Shown here piece by piece: positions 20,467-32,700 of a DNA stretch of 64,000 nucleotides (its first letter is position 1; each line of letters starts with the position of its first letter). This DNA comes from Cyanophora paradoxa. Its lineage: Eukaryota; Glaucocystophyceae; Cyanophorales; Cyanophoraceae. Made by a program: the position numbers and the translations under genes. The DNA is taken from positions 1 through 64,000 of the forward strand of contig QPMI01000033.1 of NCBI GenBank assembly GCA_004431415.1. Reading direction: 5' to 3'. Under the pieces are notes generated by a model that worked only from the letters and a program-made list of their open reading frames with translations, was not told where the DNA came from and searched no databases.

Positions 20467-23400
20467 CTATAGCTCGCGTTGGACCGCGGCCACGGCCGGG
20501 GCGTACGCGTCCATGTCGAGAGCCGGCAGTGGCGGCTGGGCGCGAAGCGCGAGCACCGCGGCAGCAGCGCCGAGCGCGTCGGCGAGCTCGGGGGCGCGCG
20601 CCGGTTTCTGCGCGCGAAGCGATCGAGAACGATACGGTTGCGTGCCGGCGGGCCGGGGACGCGACGCACTGCGAGGAAGGCGTCGAACCCCGCCGCGGCG
20701 CACTCCTGCCGGTCGTGTGCGCCCACGTTGGCGGAGAGGGCGATCGAGTAGGGCACGCGGCCCGGGGGCAGCTCGGCCCGCATCCGCCGCGCCAGCTCCA
20801 GGCCGTCCAGGCCCGGCACTGCGTTGGGGTACGCGCGGTTACGCGCGGGGGTACATAGAGCTGAAGCGCCGGGCGGGGCGCGCACTCATGATGTCGGAGA
20901 GGAGGAGGTCGAAGGGCTCGCCGCGGGCCTCGGCCGCCCGCGCCGCCTCCAGCGCCTCCCGCCCGTCCCCCGCGTGCACGACCCGCCCGTAGCCCAGCTT
21001 CCGCAGCTGCACCATCACGATCTTCGCGTTCGTCTGCGCGTCCCCCGGCGGATTCAGCTCGCGTTTGAGAAGGGAAAATCAGTCTTCCGGAGGGAGGATG
21101 GGCGCGCCGGCGTGTCCTCCGCAAAGAGGATGCGCATCCCGCCCCCTTCGCTCCCGCGGGGCGCAGAGGGTGCGGCGGCTGGTGCCGCGGCCGGAGGCGG
21201 GGGCTGGGGCGGGGGAGGGGCCGGGGCGGGCGCGGGGTCGGCGGCGCGGAGGCCGCTCAGCAGCGCGTCATGGAGGGCGCGCTCGGAGAGGGGCAGGCGG
21301 GGGCGAGGACCCGGGGCCGCCCCACGCGGCGGCCGCCCCTCCAGGGGGAGCGCCGGCCGGGGCAGCACGAGCACGGGGCCGCCACCGCCTCCGCCGCCGC
21401 CGCCGCCGCCGGGCGCGCTCATGGCGGCCAAGAGCCGATCGGCCTGCGCATGCGACGAGAGCCAGAAGTCAAGAAGGGCCAAACAGGGCCGGCGGGGCAC
21501 GCGCACGAGGGCGGGGAGCTCCGCCGGGGGCACGCAGGAGGGCATGAAGAGGACGCAGGCGGCGAGCGGGGGCCCGCCGTCCGCCGCCTCGCGCGCCGCC
21601 CCCGCGGTGACGCGCAGGGCCTGCTCCGGCGTGCCGGCGCGGACGACGCGGGCGCCCCAGCGCGCCGCGTCCTCTCCCGCCGTCTCGAGCCAGGCCGCCT
21701 CGTCCGACGCCAGCACTAACGCCGCCCCGCGCAGCGCCGCGTGTCCCTGCGCGCGCCCGCGCTGGTGAGAAGGCTTCGCGCGTCGCGCTGGGAAGCCGGA
21801 CCTCGGCGAGGCAGGCGGCGCGGAGGGCGGGGAGCGCGGCGTCGCCCTCGGGCAGCGCCGCGGCTCGGAAGGTGAAGGCGAAGGTGGAGCCCGTCCCCGG
21901 CGTCGACACCACCTTGGCGGGGAATGAGAAGGGGGAGGTGAGTGGGGCGGGGGCGGGGGCGGGGGCGGGGCGCCTGGATGTCCCCCTCGAGGGCCCGCGC
22001 GATCTGGAGGCTGATGTAGAGCCCCAGGCCCGTCCCTGCCCCGCCCCGCCCCCTCAGCCCGGCGCAGCGAGAGGGCTGGAGTCGAAGGGGCGAGCCCTGG
22101 TGGCGGCGGGACTTGGAGGAGTCGAGCTGCGTGAAGAAGTGGAAGAGGCGCCGCTGGTCCGCCGCGGAGATCCCGCACCCGGAGTCTGCGCGCCGGCACC
22201 TCGGCGCCGGCGGGCGGGAGAGCGCGGGGATGCGGGCGCACCGGTGACGCAGATGCGGAAGGCTGTCTTGCCGTCGGGCCCCGGGGCGGCGGCCGCCTCG
22301 ACCTCCACGCAGACCCGCCCCCGCTCCGAGAACTTCACCGAGTCTGCGGCTCTGTGAGGCGCCGGCGCGGGGGGGGTGCCGGCGCCGGAGGAGCGTGCAC
22401 TGCCGATGAGGTTGACCATGACCTGCGCAGCGGCCGGAAGCGAGGCGCTCAGTGGCGGGAAGGAAGCGTGCCGCACGAGTCGTGCGGGCGGGTAGGAGGG
22501 GACCTGGCGGATGCGGCCGCGGTCGGAGGCGAGGAAGCGGGGCACGGCCCCGCGGAAGACGAGCTGCAGGGCGATCTCCTTCTGCGCCGCAACCTGCCCC
22601 GGCCCCGCCCCGCCCGAGCCTCAGGCGCCGCCCCGAGGGGCGGCGAGGTCTGCTCGGGCGCACGGGCCAGAGCATGTCGAGGGCGGCCTCGGCGCAGGCG
22701 CGGAGGTCGCAGGGGGCGGCGTCCACGCGGATCTGTCCGCCCCGCTCCAGCGCGCTCGCCTCGAGGACCTCGCCCACTAGGTCCAGGAGCCTGCAGCGGG
22801 GCCGGCTCGGCTCAGCGGGGCGGGGCGCGGGAAACCGGCTTCCGCTGGCGGGCGGCGGGCGGGCGGACGCTTGGGCGGAGACGCGGATGAGGTCGATGTA
22901 CTCGCGCTGCTGCGGCCGCGGCGCGTCGTCGAGCAGCAGGTCGGTGACCCCGACCACCGCCTGCATCGGCGTCCTGCCCCGCGCCCCCTCGCTCCCGCAG
23001 CCTTGCGCCCCGGGGCCGGGCGCACCTGAGCTCGTGGGTGATGACGGAGAGGAAGTCGGCCTTGGCGCGGGCGGCCTGGCGGGCCCGCTGGAGGAGCCCC
23101 GCGTGCGCCAGCGCCACGCCCACCGTCTGCGCGCGAGCTCAGCGGCGGCAGCGTCTCGGCGCTCGCCCGGGGGCGGCCGGCGCGCGCGCCTCGCAGACGT
23201 CGTCGAAGAACTGCAGGTCCTCGCCGCGCAGCTCCCGCCCCGGCTCCCGCCAGAGCAGGGCCACGACGCCGTTGACGCGCCCGCCGCCCCGCGAGGCGCG
23301 CAGCACGCCCGAGCGCACGCCGGCGCGCCTCAAGCACGCCACGACCTCCGGGTCCGCCGCGCCGCCCGTGCCCGGCAGGGCCTCCTCCCCCGCCCACGCC

Positions 23401-26400
23401 TGCGCCGCGTGCAGGTCGCTCACCGCGAACGCCCGCTCGCCGCCACTGCGGAGGACGGCCTGTGGGATCTTCAGCGAGGGCGAAAGCGAGCGGGCCGGCG
23501 CTTGCGTGCCTGTATGCGGGGGCCGAGGGCGGCGAGGAAGCCGGGCCCGTACGCGGGAGCGAAGTCGGCACCGGGGCCGCCGTCGCCGTCGCCGTCGCCG
23601 TGGGCAACAGCGTGGGGCGGGGGCGGAGCTCCGCGGACCCCGTCGGCGTCGCGGGTCGAGCGCGTGTACTTGACGTACTCGACCTCGTCCTTGTCCTGCC
23701 GGCCGCGCGCCGCCTCAGCCGCGGGAGCGAGACGAGAGCGTGCGGCAGGGCCCCCGCGCGCCTTCCCCGTCCAGTCAACCATGCAGATGTCGGTGCTGTC
23801 GGCCTGGAACGCCTCCCGCAGGCGCCGGGCCGTCGACTCCACCACGCTGCGCCGCGATCAGAGGCGGCCGCGCGCCGCCGCGCAGAGGCGCGCGCGCGCA
23901 CCTCTGCGGCTCCAGCGTGTTCCGGATCTCCTTGGTGATGGACATGAGGAGCTCGGCGCGGACCAGCTGGAGCCGGCGAGCTCGACGTCGGGGTGCGGCG
24001 GGTCGGCGGGGGCGGCGGGGGCGGCGCACGGCGCGCTCGAGGCTCTCGTTCTTGAGGCGGAGGCTCTCGAGGAGGGCGTCCTGGCCGACGGCGTGGCCCA
24101 CCTGGTCGGTGACGGCCTGCGGGCAGGCAGTCGGTGAGCGATCGAGCGTGGGGCCAGCTGGCAGCCGCGGGCACGAGCGGATCGGACCTGGAAGGTGGCG
24201 ACCTCGTGCGCGCTGAACTCGCGCTCGCGGTTCCAGCAGACAGCGATGTAGCCGATGACCTGCCCCGCGCGCTCGCTCTCAGCGAACCGGCGTCGGCTGG
24301 AGCTTCGCGCAGATCGCGCGCCTTGCTGTCCCACTCCATCGGCTGGACGATGATCGCCTTGATCTCGCGCTGGATTAGCGACTCGCGCAGCTGGGCGAAG
24401 GACGCCTGCGGGAGCCGTGAGGGCGTGGGACGGGCGGTCGCGGGGTGGGGTCGGGGCGGGCGCGCGTCGTGCTCGTCGGCCGCGGGGCCGCCCTCGTCCA
24501 AATCCGGGATCCAGCGCATCCAGCGCGCCTCGGCGCGCGCCGCACACGGGCCAGCGAAGAGCCTCTGGAGCGCAATCTCAGCGCCGATCGCAAGGAGTCG
24601 CGAGAAGAGAGCCGGGGGCGCACGGAGAGGCGGTAGCGGCAGCCCGGGATGGCCACGAGCTCCCGCCCCAGCGTCTCGTAGAGGCCGCGGTCCTTCTGGT
24701 ACCGGAACTGCGCGGGGGAACTCTCAGCGGTGAACGGCGGCAGCGTCGCAGCGCAGGGAGAGGGCCGACGAAGAGCTCGCGCTCGGAGCCGAGGAGGCTG
24801 AAGGGGGCGGCGCCCTGCTCGCCCGGGGCGCGCTTCAGCGCAGAGACGAGCACGCTGTCGCAGTCGAAGAGCCGCTGGATGTCGCCGATGGTGGCGCGGA
24901 GGACGTCTTTGAGGTTCAGCTGCGTCCGGATGCTGCTCGCAATGCCCCGCAGCAGCGCCTGCCGAGCCCGTGAGGCCCAGCGCTGCCAGGAGCGCGGCGA
25001 GCCGTCCGCGGCACCTCCACCTGCAGCCTGCGCTCCAGCGCCACTGTCTTCTCCACGTGCTGGGAGCGCGGCAGACGAAGAGTAAAAACCCGGGGCAGGC
25101 CGCCGGCGATCGCGAGGAGGGGGCGGCGCGATCGCGAGCACCTCGACGCGCAGCTGCTCGCTCCTGGCCTCGAGCTCTCGGAGCAGCTCGAGGTTCCTGG
25201 CGATGGAAGAGGCGGGGCCAGCGCGCTCGCCGGCCTCGCCCTGCGGCCGCCGCGGGCGGGACTCAGCCCGTGCCGGCGCGGCGGACCGTGGGGCGCCCCC
25301 AAGGGCGCTCCGAGGGAAGCGGCGCCGAGCTTTAACCTCACCTGCAACTCTTGCAGCTGCGCGTGCCGTCAACGCGGCACGAAACTTCATCCGGGGAGGG
25401 AAAAGAGCACGCACCGCGGTGCGCAGCTGCTCGTTCTTCGACCTCAACTCGAGGCAGAGAGACAGCTCGCGGTCCGGATCAGACGGGGTATCGTCAAGCA
25501 AGGGGCTTGGGACTGGCTCCGCCTCGCCGCATGACGCCCCCGCGTCGCCCCCCATCGCATCCTCGATCGCCAGGCATACTCCCACTTCCCCACGAGTTGG
25601 TTAGACGGGGCCAAAGAGAACGAAGGGCAGAAGAACGGACTGCATTCAGCGAAGGTGTCGAGAAGGACGAAGTCGTCCACTGAGAACAGCTGCCCCTCGG
25701 AGGTGTGCACAGCCAGGTACGCCTGCACCTGCGTTCACGGTTCGGGCCGGGCACGAGGCCGGCCACACCACCAGCGCGGGCCAGGGCGCGGCGCTCGGCG
25801 GCGCGCACGGAACCGAAGGCCGCGCACGCGCGCCAGACGCAAGAGGCGGCCTGGAACTCGTTGAGGATCACCTGGGCGCGCTCCGCGGGCACGCCGCGGG
25901 CCAAGAGCGCAGCGGGCGTGTCGGGCGACGCGACGGACGCTGGTCGTTTGCAAGCTGATGGAGCGGCGCCGAGACCGAGCGCAAGCTCGAACAATTCTGC
26001 AGGATATTCTGCACTGCAGGGGCCCGTCGACATCGGGCGCATTACGCAGATCGACAGAGCAAGGAGCAAGCGCACTCGTACGGAATTCCATGAATATGAT
26101 CCAATGTGTCCACGTCCGCAGCGCCTTCCCGGAAGGAGGAAGACGCGGAAAGAAGAAAGATGCGGGCGCCGAGCTGATCGCCGAGGACGCGGGTCGCACG
26201 CACCAGCTTCGATCTGCGAGCTCTTCGTCAGAGTTTGGAAGGTTGCTCGAGCGAGCTAGTGCGCGCGAAGCTTGCAACTGCATCTGCTTGGCGCGGTGCG
26301 CGGTCTAGGAAGCTGCGGGGGACAGACCGAATGCTGCTGGGTGCGCGCGGATCCTCATTGATGCTCGGAGATCGTTTTACACCGCTGGGCGCGGAACTGC

Positions 26401-26461
26401 TGTCCTGCGCGAGGCCCAGTGCGCTGCAGGCCAGCGCGAGCGCCACGCGCCGCTTCGTCAT
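20467..26461 (-). CDS. Multi-GAF hybrid histidine kinase with C-terminal receiver domain
   Basis: Read leftward. A possible first exon from ATG 26461 is signal-peptide-like (MTKRRVALALACSALGLAQ), but the 5' end is weakly supported. GAF-type segments follow: AYLAVHTSEGQLFSVDDFVL near 25710, IGDIQRLFDCDSVLVSALK near 24870, IGYIAVCWNREREFSAHE near 24230, and VNGVVALLWREPG near 23270. The H-box ADFLSVITHELR is spliced to PMQAVVGVTDLLLDD near 23050-22930. The G1 box (DSGCGISAADQRRLF) and G2 box (GTGLGLYISLQIA) are intact. A degenerate receiver (ALVLASDEAAWLETAGEDAA) precedes a true one: MRILFAEDTPA, then LLLSDIM spliced to MPGLDG with the phosphoacceptor Asp, and FLA spliced to KPAR with the conserved Lys. 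The stop is TAG at 20467. It is likely a soluble phosphorelay sensor. Many introns of ~60-100 bp interrupt it. Confidence 0.8.
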
Positions 26462-26599
26462 TTGATGAGGCGAGGAGCGCTGGATACAAGCGGCTGGAGA
26501 AGCCTTCAGACACCTCGAAACGTGTTTTGACGAGGGTACGCGACGCGCGTGGGGGTACGAGTTCGCAGCGGGATCTACACGGCGCCGGCAGCTGGCGAG

Positions 26600-29106
26600 A
26601 TGGAGTTCATCCCGGTCATCGATGCGCAGGGCAATTACACGTGCGTGGGAGAGCATAATCTGCATCCTCCCGACCGCTCTGCGACTATCGCCACTGCGTC
26701 TGCGAGTCGCTTCAAGCACGCGTCCGATCTCTGACGAAGCGCACGCTGATAACAGAAATGCGGTGAACCGCTTCGCGGAGACACTCCGCAGCGGAGATTA
26801 TTTCTCTGTCTCGGTGCTCGGCGCTCAGTCCACCGGCAAGAGTGCGCAGCTCATTCCCGGTCGCTCGCTTGCCATCGTTTGGCGGCTCCTCACTCCGCGT
26901 CTACGTAGGCACGCTGCTCAACATCCTCTTCGGCACGGGATTCCCTGTTCTCCAGCCGATCAGCGGACGGACGCAGACCACGAAGGGTGTTTACCTCGCG
27001 AAGGCAGCGAACAGCAATGTGCTGGCTGTCGATGTGGAGGGCATTGACAGCCGGGAGCGCGAGGGCGAGGTTCGCTGTCTCTCAGCGGTCGCTAGATCGC
27101 TCGGAGATTCCGTCCTGTCGCACGCGCGCCCGGTGCCGCACAGCTGTATTCTCATATCCGATTGCGAGCAGGGCCTGGAAAAGAAGTTCGCGCTGTTCTC
27201 GGTCGCCGTCGCGAACGTGGTCATCCTGAACCTTTGGACTCACGACGTTGGCCGCCGCGAGGCCTCTAACTATCCCCTTCTCTCGACGGTCTTTGAGGAG
27301 TACCTGAAGCTTTTCGGGTCCGTGATCCAGTCAGCGTCTCCTCTATGAAACGCTGATTGGTGTTCTGCTCGCGCCCCTCAGCAACCGCAACGCGGCCCCG
27401 GCGACGCTTCTTGTTGTTTTCCGTGACCACGACGAGACCTGCCCCCCTGTCGCCTCTCTGCGGCAGCAGGTTGCGGCTGACCTTCAGGAGATCTGGGAAG
27501 GTCTCTCGAAGGTGGGCTGCGCTGTCCACGTAGCTAGAACGGCATTGAGGGCTTACGCAATTCTTCTTCGCTCGCAGCCCGCGGGCCGCCAGCTCTCGGA
27601 CTTCTTCCGGCTGGAGTTCGAGTCGCTTCCCCACTACCGTTACAACCGCGCCGGCTTCGACCGCGCCGTTTCTGACCTTCAGAGCCGGTGCCCTTCCTTC
27701 CCTACCTTACTCTGAACGAGTGGGCCCTGACCCCCCCCCTTCTGTAGCTTCCTCGGCGCTGGCCGCGCTGGCTACCTGTTCGGCTCGGACGCGTCTAGCC
27801 CCCGCCAGGTCGCGGACAAGCTCCAGGGCACCTGGGTGCGGCCTTTTCTCCTGCGGATCGTCCTTGCCGCCGCCTGAAGCCGGTCGCAGACGGCGATTAA
27901 CTCGGACGCGGCGCTGAACGTGCCGAGCGCGCGGGAGCTCTCGGCGGTTTTCCGCTGCGACGAGGTCATGCAGCAGAAGCTCGGTGACGCGTCGCGCACG
28001 TTCGCAAAGTGGCGCCAGCTGGTCAACAACGGTGACACCGTCGACGGCCTCGGCAACAAGTCGAAGGAGCTCATCGACACCACCGTCGGTGCGGGTCGCC
28101 GCGCCGCATCTCCGCGACGCACGCTCACGCGCGCGCGCGCAGCTGAGTTCCAGGCGGCGACTGCGGCGTACGCGGCGACCAGCGCACGGGCGCGGAAGGA
28201 GGAGGAGCTCCGCAGCGCGCTCTCGGCGGAGCTGTACGGCATCTACAGCCAGCAGGTCGTTGCGCTCCGCGACCAGACCTTCGCCCGCATCAAGGCGGCC
28301 ATCATCCAGTCCACCCCCCTCACCGCCGCCCCCCGCATCTCCGTGCGCCCCGCCGCCCGCTCCGTCGCCCGCTTGCGCTTGCTTCCTCACGCGAAGCCAG
28401 ATCACCGAAAGCGACTTCAAGACGCTCCTCGACTCGGCCGAGAACTTCTTCACCAAGCAGGCGACGGGTGCGGCCTGCCAAGCCTGCAGCTGCTGCCCGG
28501 GCTCTGCAGACTGACGCCCGGGTCCAGAGAGCAAGCCGAAGGACTCGGACTGGGCCTTCGATGAGGAGAAGGCGGAGCTGCGCAAGATGATGAGCGAGTT
28601 TATCGCGGACAGGCAGAAGGTCCTCAAGTCCATCCCGGGGCCCGGCCGCGCCAAGCCCGGCTGGTGCGCCCCCCCCCCCCCCCCCCCCCCCCCGCCCCCG
28701 CGCCTCGCGCTTTCCCGCTAACGCGCTGCATCAGGTTCCTCTCGCCCAATGTCGAGTTCAACACGACTTTCTCGCTCCTCACTGCGATCAACCTCGGCCC
28801 CCGCCAGACCGTCGGTCAGCTCCCTTCTTTTGAAGCTTCCTCCCGCGCGCCCCTCAGGCTGGCGGCGGCGCGCAGGCATGCCGCTTGGCGACGACATCGT
28901 CGACTCGTCGCCCCTGCCGCCCAACAGCGTCTACTCGGACTCCAACGGCGATGCCGGCGTCAACCTCGACAAGGTGCCCCCCACGCCCAAGCCCGCGCCC
29001 TCTCGCCCGCGCCTTCTCCACACCTAATGGCGGCACCGTCTCCCAGATCGATTACAGTGGCGGTGACAGCGCTTCTTCCCGTCTCGCGCCCTACTCGCGC
29101 AGCTGA
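26600..29106 (+). CDS. Sey1/RHD3-like dynamin-superfamily GTPase
   Basis: The start at 26600 (MEFIPVIDAQGNYT) splices to NAVNRFAETLRSGDYF. The P-loop GAQSTGKS is restored across an intron to STLLNILFGTGF near 26820-26940. The switch region GRTQTTKGVYLAKA, G3 motif DVEGIDSRERE and LNLWTHDVGRREASNYPLL follow, all close to RHD3/Sey1 consensus. The RD motif is VVFRDHDE near 27415. A helical domain follows (FFRLEFESLPHYRYNRAGF, MQQKLGDASRTFAKWRQLV, EEELRSALSAELYGIYSQQ, ITESDFKTLLDSAENFF). The tail is Ser/Pro-rich, and the frame closes with APYSRS at 29106. Family members fuse ER membranes through a C-terminal membrane hairpin, and none is evident here. The 3' exons are duplicated at 35.4-36.5 kb. 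Confidence 0.85.
28669..28693 (+). repeat. Poly-C tract in the penultimate intron of the GTPase gene
   Basis: About 25 C on the sense strand, just upstream of the acceptor before FLSPNVEFNTTF. The duplicated copy of this gene end begins at the equivalent C tract at 35429, so this tract marks a duplication breakpoint. Confidence 0.8.
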
Positions 29107-29768
29107 GCGGCGGGATTTTTGTCTTGTGTGTGTGGCTATCCAATAGAGAGCAGGGCTTCTTTTCAGGTGCCAGTGCTCGCCGAGGCCTCGAAGAAGGGGG
29201 GTGGGGGAGGGGAGAGAGAGAGAGAGAGAGAAGAATATATTTTCTTCATAAAGAGAGGGCCTGGCCCAGTGGAGGCTCAGCGGCTTACACAGAAGGGGCC
29301 CCGTATGGAATTGATGTATACATACTCTTCCGCAATCATTGAATGTATTCTTCGACCCCCGCCGCAATGTGTACGTACTACGGTATTTCCCGACGCCGTG
29401 TTCGAATTCGCGATCGAGTGGATCATGGAGCGCGCGCAATCGAGATGCGCCCCGGCGGGCGCGTCTCCAGACGCCGCGGCGCATATGCATTGATATCGAT
29501 TGATACCGCACTGCGGCACGCATGTGTCAGAAGTGGTTTGTGCAGGCACATCATGGCATGTACAGCGGCATGCGCACAGCTTGTCGCCGGCTCTCAGAGT
29601 CTGGTCTAAACTATAGCGCTAGCTAGCTCTCCGGATCCGTGCCTCTTATGCATACTATGATATGTACAGAACTAGTCTATAGCTAGTGGTTAAGTAACGT
29701 ACACTATACGTATACATGTGCATGTATTCGACATCGATGCATCATGGCATGCGCAGACACTGAGATCT
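29107..29768. other. 3' flank of the GTPase gene, duplicated elsewhere, with a (GA)n microsatellite
   Basis: It contains a run of about ten GA units at 29212-29232, then AT-richer sequence with palindromic words (ATCGATTGATACC, TAGCGCTAGCTAGC). The whole stretch recurs at 35852-36525 almost unchanged. No gene is supported; frames here are short and differ between copies only by small indels. Confidence 0.6.
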
Positions 29769-32700
29769 AGAAATACGCAAACCATTCAAGGATGAAAGCT
29801 TCGAATTCAATTGCAAGGCTTCAAAGGCGTAGTTGGAGCTAGAGATGAAAGTCGAGGTTCAAAGCTTGCAATTGAGAGGCGCTCGCGATCGCGATTGAAT
29901 TGATTATTGGCAGAAGAAGTACTAGTACAGCGTTGAGGTGCTCAAAACGCGTTGAAATGGAGAAGACGCGTTTATCTACAAGAAAAGAAACTGCTCTGAA
30001 AAGAAAGGAATTTACAAGAAAGAAAGGCATGGGAGCGACGGAAATCAGAAAACCAGAGGCCAGGCCAAGGCGAAATAAAACAAGATGAGAGCAATTAGGG
30101 CGGCGGGGGGGCTTACAGGACCTCGACGCGAAGTTCGGAGGCGTCGGAGGCGGCGGCGGCGGTGGGGAGCAACTCAGGCGGGGCGCTCGAGCGGCGCCCC
30201 GCCCGCCGCTCCCCGCCCGCCCCGGCCGGCCCCGCACCGGCGCCGGGCCCACGGCAGCGTTCCCGGCCATGACCGGATCGGAGGAGAGGCGACGCGGGGG
30301 TCCGGCGAATGCGGCGGCCCCGGCGGCGGCGCTGCCGGCGCGGGGCTACCAGGGACAAGAGGGCTGCTCTTGCCGCTGCAGGGCCCGCTCGCAGCGCCGG
30401 CGGGGCCGGCGGCCGGCCCTGCGTTGCCGCCGCCGCACTTGGCGAGCATGGCGAGGATGCCGGCGCGCGTCTGGGCGGGGTCGGGGCGTGTGAGCGGGCG
30501 GGCCGGAGGGTGCGGGGCGGGACGGGGCGGGGCGGGGCGCTACGACGGGCTTGACGAGGAGCTCCTGCATGCCGGCCTCCAGCACGTTCGCGTGGTCTGC
30601 CGCCCGCCCCTCAGCCCCGCACGCGGGTGTCGGCGCGGCGCCCGGCGCGCCCTGAGAGGAGAGGGCGGTGCAGGCGACGATGAAGGTGCGGGGCGCCGCG
30701 CCGGGGCGCCCCCGCTCGAGCTCCCGGATGCGCCGCGTCGCCCCGATCCCGTCCAGCCGCGGCATCGACACTGCGCCGGCGTCAGGCGGCAGGCTCCGGG
30801 CGGGCGCACGGCCCCGCACCGTCCATGAAGACGATGTCGAAGGGGGCGGCGGCAGGCGCCCCCGGGGGTCCGGGGCGGCGAGGCGGCGGGCGAAGACCTC
30901 CACCGCCTCCTCCCGTCCTCCGCCACCTGCACCTGCGCCCGCCGCCCGCCCAGCGTCAAGCCCCCGGCGCCCCCTGAGGGCGCTCGCCGGGGCGGGTGGC
31001 CCCCAGAGGAGAGCGCGGGGCGCACGCGGTGGCCCTCCCGCGCGAGGAGCGCCTTCAGCACGCGCCGGTTCATCGCTGCGGGGGCGGCGGGGGCGGCGTG
31101 GGCGGCGTGGGCGGCGGGGCGGCGGGGGCGGGCGGGGCGGGGGCACCGTTGTCGTCGGCGACGAGGACCTCGAGGGGCGGGGGCGCGCCCCCGGCCCCGC
31201 CTCCTCCCGCTCCAGCGAGGCCCGCGCCGCCGGCGAGGCCGGCCCAGCGCCCCCGCGCCCCGATCCCCGCCCCGATGCCGGCCCCCGCGCACTCGCCGGC
31301 CGAGCAGACGGAGAGGAAGCGCTCGCGGTCGCCCGCGTCGCTCATCGAGGGCGGCGGGGTGAGCGACGGCGCCCACCGCTCGCCCCGCTCCGCCGCCCGC
31401 CGCCCCGCCCCGCCAGCCGGCGGGGCGGCCGCTTCTGCGAGCAACGCAGTCGCGAGGGGCCCAGAAAGCGCCTCCGGCGGAGCCACCGAGGGCGCACCTT
31501 CGACGGCGGCCGGGGGGAGCTCGATCGGGGGCGGGCCCGGGGCGGCGTTGAGGGGCGGGGGCCGCCCGTCGGGTCCGCGCGAGGGCGGCGAGCACTGCGA
31601 GTCGGAGCGGACGCGCCGCAGAGTCGGCATGAAGAGCACCCGCGTCGAGGCCGCCGCGAGGGGCGTCGAGCGCGGCCGCAGGAGCGCCGAGGGGGAGGGC
31701 GACGGCGAGCGCTCCGGGCCCGAGCGCGGGGCGGCTCCCGTGAGGGCCTCAATCTGCGGCGCAGCCCGGCCCCGTAAGCTCGACCTCACGGCCGCGGAGG
31801 AGCGTTCCTCCGCAAAGAGCGCGGTGCCGACCGTCTCGAGGAGAATGCTCTTCCGGATGGGTTTCGTGAGCTGCCCCGCCCCCCGGCGAGGGCGCGGCCA
31901 GGCGCGGGAGAGGGCGGGGGCGCGCGCCGGCGCGCATGCGCACCCACTTGTCCATGCCGGCGCTGAGGCAGGCGGCCCCGTCCTCCGTGCTGGCGCCCCG
32001 GTGAGGGAGGCACGATGCGAGGGCAGGGCGGGTGCGATGCGAGGGCAGGGCGGGTGCGATGCGGCGGCGGGCGCTCCTCTCTGGCGGCGTGCGCGGGCGG
32101 CGGACCTGGCGTGGCCGGTGAGGGCGACAATGAAGTGGCGGCGCCAGCCGCGCGCCCGCTCCAGCGCCCGGATCCGCCGCGTCGCCTCGAAGCCTGCGCC
32201 CCGCCCCCGCCCCGGTCCCCGCCGGCGCCCCGCGCGGGAGCACGGGCGCCGCGCGGCAAGGCGTCGCGGACCGTCCCTGCGCGCTCGACGGTTAGGCGCC
32301 GGCGGGTGGGCGGTGCGCGTCGGCGGGCGGGAGCACACATGACGGGCATGGAGCACTGCCGGCGACGAGGCGGGCGGGGCGGGGCCATCAGGGGCGGGCG
32401 GGGGCGGCGTGGGGCGGGGCGGGCGGCGGGGCGGTGGGCTCGGGGGCGCACGTCCATGAAGACGAGGTGGAAGCAGTCGGGCGCCCCCGCTGCCTCGAAG
32501 GCCTCCACCGCCTGCCCGCCCCGCCCCCCGCCTCCTCAGTCGGGGCGGGGGCGGGGCGGGGGCGGGGGCGGGGCGCGCCTCGCGGCCGTTGCGGGCCTCG
32601 GTCACGCGGTGGCCCTCCTTCTCGAGCATCGTGCGCAGCACGCGCAGGTTCCTGCCGCCGCCCTCCAGCCCCGCGCGGCGCGGGGCCGGCGGGGGCGGGG

